DNA from: Reticulitermes speratus
Taxonomy: Eukaryota > Arthropoda > Insecta > Blattodea > Rhinotermitidae
Reading direction: 5' to 3'
Length of the DNA: 64,000 bases
Assembly (NCBI GenBank): GCA_021186555.1
Contig: JAJKFL010000007.1
Coordinates: 33,531,179 to 33,595,178, forward strand
The notes below the pieces were generated by a model. The model was not told where the DNA came from. It saw only the letters and a program-made list of their open reading frames with translations, and did not search any database. Positions 13,801 to 19,800 of the stretch are shown piece after piece. How positions within the stretch are numbered: position 1 is the stretch's first letter; each line of letters starts with the position of its first letter. Position numbers and translations under genes: made by a program.

Positions 13801-16800
13801 TGTTGTACAGTGAAATAATCGCTGTTTGTTCTGAGATCCACACAAAACACATAAATACAGTCCGTACCGCGCAGTAAACACACTCCGTCTCAGTTATACA
13901 AACCAGTCAGTTAATGTTGTACAGTGAAATAATCGCTGTTTGTTCTGAGATCCACACAAAACACATAAATACAGTCCGTACCGCGCAGTAAACACACTCC
14001 GTCTCAGTTATACAAACCAGTCAGTTAATGTTGTACAGTGAAATAATCGCTGTTTGTTCTGAGATCCACACAAAACACATAAATACAGTCCGTACCGCGC
14101 AGTAAACACACTCCGTCTCAGTTATACAAACCAGTCAGTTAATGCTGTACAGTGAAATAATCGCTGTTTGTTCTGAGATCCACACAAAACACACAAAATA
14201 CACTGTTTGGGCAGAACGTAGAATTGTTGAATGTTAAACCTGGTGGTACATGTAGTGACCCCTGGGATTAAATGGTTAAATGGGACGTGGTGCATTGATG
14301 CCTAAACAAGTTAACTTGTGGTGACCCAATGTGTGTTGCTTACCATTAAATGATCTCTCTTTGGTGGTGATGACGGTCTCCCCCGCTGCAATGGCCGCCA
14401 TTTCTCTCTGGGCAGCTCGAGGCAATATTTTCGGGAACAGCACTACCACGAAGGCTAACAGTAGGCCTGTCACTCCAAACGGAATCCAACCTGAAGGAAC
14501 GATTTGACGCACAGTGACCAAGTAACTGCTGATATTTGTGGAGCAATATAATTTTTTTGATACAACCTGAAGCCCTGAATTCAAATTTGTGAACAACTTC
14601 ACATATTTCTGCTTGAAAATGCGCTTTGATCAATATTATACAGGGTGGAGCAAAAGTTAGGTGACACTCGATGTGTGACATGTTGCCTCTAGTGTCAAGT
14701 AACTCTTGCGTCACACTTTATATATGAAGTCCTAGGCACAGCTTTGTTAAAAGTAGGTTACAGCAATGACAATGAGTACACGCTGCGTGTTTCGACACGA
14801 TCATGTCATATTCAGGAGTGCAGAAAACTTTATTGTTGAAAAGTGCCTTTGTTATATATAAAAATGTAATTTAAAATATTTAAAATTGAATTATGTACGT
14901 AAAAATTAGTAACATACTTTTTAGAAATCTCTCAGGTCAAGAAGAGTGTCTGCTAGACCATAAAGATTAGGGCTTACGCTGCATCTTCAAACTGACGTTA
15001 ACGTTCTGTGGACAGTTCTCAGACGCGTGACGTGACAGAATTCTGTCTTACCGTGCCACCACGCCCCTATCCACCGTGGGTCATCGCTCGTTATTGTCGG
15101 GTGCACAGATGGGACCACGTACATCTGCAGGGCGTACGAGCCGTATAGGAACCCCACAGTGGGCCCCAGCATCCTTATGCACTGCCATATCGCTGCAGAG
15201 AGAGTTTCCACGTCAGGTTTGTTCGTGGTATTTACCAACAATAATCAGGACCGGTTTAAGGCACTCGCATTCTGTGCGTGTGTATGGGGGGAGACGGAGG
15301 GTGGGGGGGAGGCTGCGTGTGTTTGAGGTTCTGTGTCAAACGTATTTTGTAGCTAAATTCTTACACTTCTCTGTATGCGTTGTCAATCCAGTATTACGCG
15401 TAGGCAGGTTACGCACATTTGTTTTGGTACTGGGCCCAGAAATATCTTAAACCGGCCCTGAAACGAACATATTAGATCTTAGTCTTAGCGATTCATTAAG
15501 ATTCGTCAAAAAATATATCTAGTTATGACGTAACCACACATACACATATACAAAGGTAATGTTTTCCCTGTCCACGCCATGAAGGCTTATAGGGGGATTA
15601 GAGGTATAGCTCCACTCATTCTTAACCTCTGCACTAGCTGGAGGCGAGTGGTAAACTTCACGCCACGGCCTCTTTACCCGCGGGAAGGAACCCCGGTACG
15701 CATTAAATAGGAGGGTGTGTGGGCCCCAGAGCCGGTCTGGATGTTTTGGAGAAAAGTGTGTTGCCCCTGCCGGGGTTCGAACCCGGAATTATATATGTAT
15801 GTGTGTGTGATCGTGTGTCTGCGGAGCGTAGGGGAACTGTGGATAATGTGGATCTGTTCATCTACGTGGAACACGGCAGTAGACAGCTGCCACCTAGTGT
15901 CATATCCGTGAAGCATCACACGCAGGAAATTCTGGGAACGTTATGGAGGACAGTTGACGAGAAGTGTGCGTCGTGGTGGAAGGATCCGAAGATTTAGTGC
16001 TATTGCTTATCATTTTTGGACTTACTATATGAGATTTTGAATGATAGACATTCGAGAATGGATGCGATATAAATGCATAATATTACAGCGCTTTGCATAT
16101 TCAGTGAAACTGAGATTTCTAGTGTATTTTTTTTTTTTTTTTTGTGAGGAGGCCCCGCAGCTGATGCTACGGACGCACCGCAGCCTTAAGGCTTATTGTG
16201 CAACCCTGTGATGAAGATGAAGATGAGCAGTTTTTTACCAAGTTTTACAAGTAATGGAGCACCAGTGGAATGAAATTGACAGGGGAAAACCGACAACTCG
16301 GAGAAAAACCTGTCCCAGTGCCACTTTGTCCACCACAAATCTCACATGGACTTGACCTGGGATCGAACCCCGGGCCTCCGTGGTGAGAGGCCGGCGACTA
16401 ACCGCCTGAGCCATGGCACGGCCTCTAGTGTCCCTTAGGGGCTATACGAGGTCTGACACAAAAAAAAAAACGAGACTAACCCTATAGCTCTGGAACCAAG
16501 AGTGGGGGGATGAAACAAATACACGGCTATGGAACATGATCTGTCCTGTCACAGTGTTACAAGTTTCAGCTCGATCGCTTCACTCAGTACAAGTTGACGC
16601 ATCTTCAAATATAGGCGTGTTTTTACCCTCGGACGGAAAATGTCGGACTGCAAAAGTGAACAACGAGTTAACATCAAGTTTCTTGTTAAACTGAAGAAAT
16701 CCGCGACGGAAACTTTTCAATTATTGACTGAGGCTTATGGTGAAGATTGCATATCTCGTGCACGCGTTTTTGAGCGGCACAAACGATTTTCGGAAAGCAG

Positions 16801-19800
16801 AGAAAGCGTGAAAGATGATGATCGCCCAGGCCGGCCACGCACAGCTGTTAACGATGACAACATTGAAAAAGTGCGACATGTGATTCGAAAAGACAGAAGG
16901 TTGCGTGTTCGAGCAGTAGCTGAGTTACAGAAATAGTTACAGACACAGTCTCGTTTTTTTTGTGTCAGTCCTCGTACTGTATAATAATGGAACAGTGAAA
17001 GGTTTGTTAATGTCAAATGCTATATTATTCATGGTTCATCATCTTGGCCTGTCTCTTTGACGAAACATAAAATTGTGCTCCCATGAGATCTACGCTCTTC
17101 TGGGATATTACGCAGCGTCGTGTGGTAATTCTGTACCGACGTTTCGGGACAATCAATCTGTCCCTTCTTCAAGGGTCGAAAAGTCCAAGAATAAACTTTC
17201 TTGTTGGACGTCTTGACCCTTGAAGAAGGGACCGATTGATTGTCACGAAACGTCTGTACAGAATTACCACTCGACGATGCGTAATATCCCAGAAGAGGGC
17301 AGATCTGATCTACATCGCGGCGGAAGCCTGAAATCAGCATTGTGATCGTATTTTATTTATATTAAATCCCATAGTAAATTGTAATGAGTTTGTGTTTTAT
17401 ACAGAACGCGGAGAGACGTCAAATTCTGATGTGAACAGACTTTCACATTTCTACAGGGAATTTTAATACATGGTGTGTTACCCAACAGGAATGGCGTCTT
17501 GTTCTTCCTGACATTGTCGTCGAGGTAGGATATGCCCAGCGTGTGGTAGACGGAGGTGCCCACTCCGATGACCAGGAACGATACGAAGAAGATTGCTGGC
17601 GGCGCGGAAGAGAAGTCGCCCATTGAGCATTCTTCCTGGTACTTACGCTCGCTCCTGCACAGGAAGGCTTCGGACGGATCTAAGACACCAAGAGAGGCAA
17701 CTCGTGTCACACCACAAAGTATGTAGCAGCTGTTGTAAGTTTTGATGTTCAGATGATGGCGTTTTGGGTTATGAAACCGCGCAGTTTTCGAGGTGTATGC
17801 CGCCTCTATCATCAGGGTTGATGGAATTATGTCCAAGTAGGTATTGAAGTGAATAGTGGAAGTGGGACAAGTTGGTCCGCTTGAGGCGACAATACATTAC
17901 CTGCTTCATCATGTGTCATTTTCCACTTCAATCTTATACAGCCCGGAAAAGGGCTGGATATACAGGGCATACACAAAAGAATGGTGCGGTTTCAGAAGTG
18001 AATAAAAAATTTATGTCTCACATTACACGGGCACAACATACACCGTCAGCGGCGGCAACTGTCCCAAGTTTCTCATGCGTTACCAGTAGTTCGCTTCTCA
18101 TGCTTACTGCGTGGCCGCGGGGCCAGTTTCAAAGATGGCGTTGCAGCAGGAGAAGGCTTTCTGTGTGCTCCGGGTCTGGGATGAGTTTGATTACCGTGTG
18201 GATGTGTGTCGTGTGACCCAGGGTTCACACATTGAAGGATTGTAATTACCAAATGAAAAACTTAGACAGTTGCCGCCGCTGACGGTGTATGTTATGCCCG
18301 TGTAAGGTGAGAAATACATTTTTTATTCACTTTTGATACCGCACCATTCTTTTGTGTATGCCCTGTATTTTACGTGATGCGATATTTACATATTTTTTGC
18401 ACTTCTCACGTTTGGCCCGAGACCCACGCCTTAGACCGCGCTGCCACTGGAATCTTCTGTAATCATATATAATTGTGATATATTATGTAGTGGTGACGAT
18501 CGCGATGTCTGTTGTAATTTCAGAGACGATATTTGCTGTGAAATTAATGCTGGTTACTGTGAGGGTGTTTCTTGGGGTAGTGATGGGTGGATTTTGGTAG
18601 GAGAGGTGGTGGTCTTTAGTCCCTGTAACCGACAGAACTGTGCAAACACTGATCGGTGTCGCAGTCCGTATCTAACACCTGTATCCATATCAGACCCTTG
18701 TATTTACGTTACACATACAGGATTCCCATAAAACTAATACAGTAGGCCCTCGATTTAACGGACTAATTGGGGGAAGGTGTGTCCGCTATTGTCGAAAGTC
18801 CGTTAAATCGAATGTATTTTAAAAACATATATTAATAACAAACTTACAATGTACAGGGTGTGTTAAAATGTTATTATAATGTATAAGTATCAATAAAATA
18901 TTATTATAATGTACATTGAGTAATTTATACACGTCACTAAAACATCTGTTAAAAATTGAAAAATAAATTTACGACAGGAACCAAATTTTATTTTAATTAA
19001 ACACGTCAAAAAATGTTTCTAAATTTTTCCTTTAGGACAGAAATTATTTGTCCGTTAAATCCGAAGTCCGTTAAATCGGGGGTCCGTTAAATCGAGGGCC
19101 TACTGTATCTTTTACAGGACTTACCTTTGTCCAAGCTACTATTGCCCATCGCCCTATCATAAGAGGCGCCATATTCTACAGTCATCGCGAGGGCGTCTTG
19201 ACCGGGACCGAATATAAGATGGGGCAGGAGACACATGAAGCAGGACAGACCCACTAGAAGTGTCCCGGATGCGACCCATCGCAACTTGTGACCTCTGCTT
19301 CCCAGGTAAGTGAGTATGATGTTCGAAAACAAGCCGCCAATGTCCCAAGCTGACTGTATCGTACCTGAAATATTAAACGTGACGCATCGCACGTTCAGTG
19401 TTCTAGTTGCATGCGATCACATGTTCTAGTTGCGTGCGATCACATGTTCTAGTTGCGTGTGATCACATGTTCTAGTTGCGTGCGATCACATGTTCTAGTT
19501 GCGTGCGATCACATGTTCTAGTTGCGTGTGATCACATGTTCTAGTTGCATGCGATCACATGTTCTAGTTGCGTGCGATCACATGTTCTAGTTGCGTGCGA
19601 TCACATGTTCTAGTTGCGTGCGATCACATGTTCTAGTTGCGTGCGATCACATGTTCTAGTTGCGTGCGATCACATGTTCTAGTTGCGTGCGATCACATGT
19701 TCTAGTTGCGTGCGATCACATGTTCTAGTTGCGTGCGATCACATGTTCTAGTTGCGTGCGATCACATGTTCTAGTTGCGTGCGATCACATGTTCTAGTTG

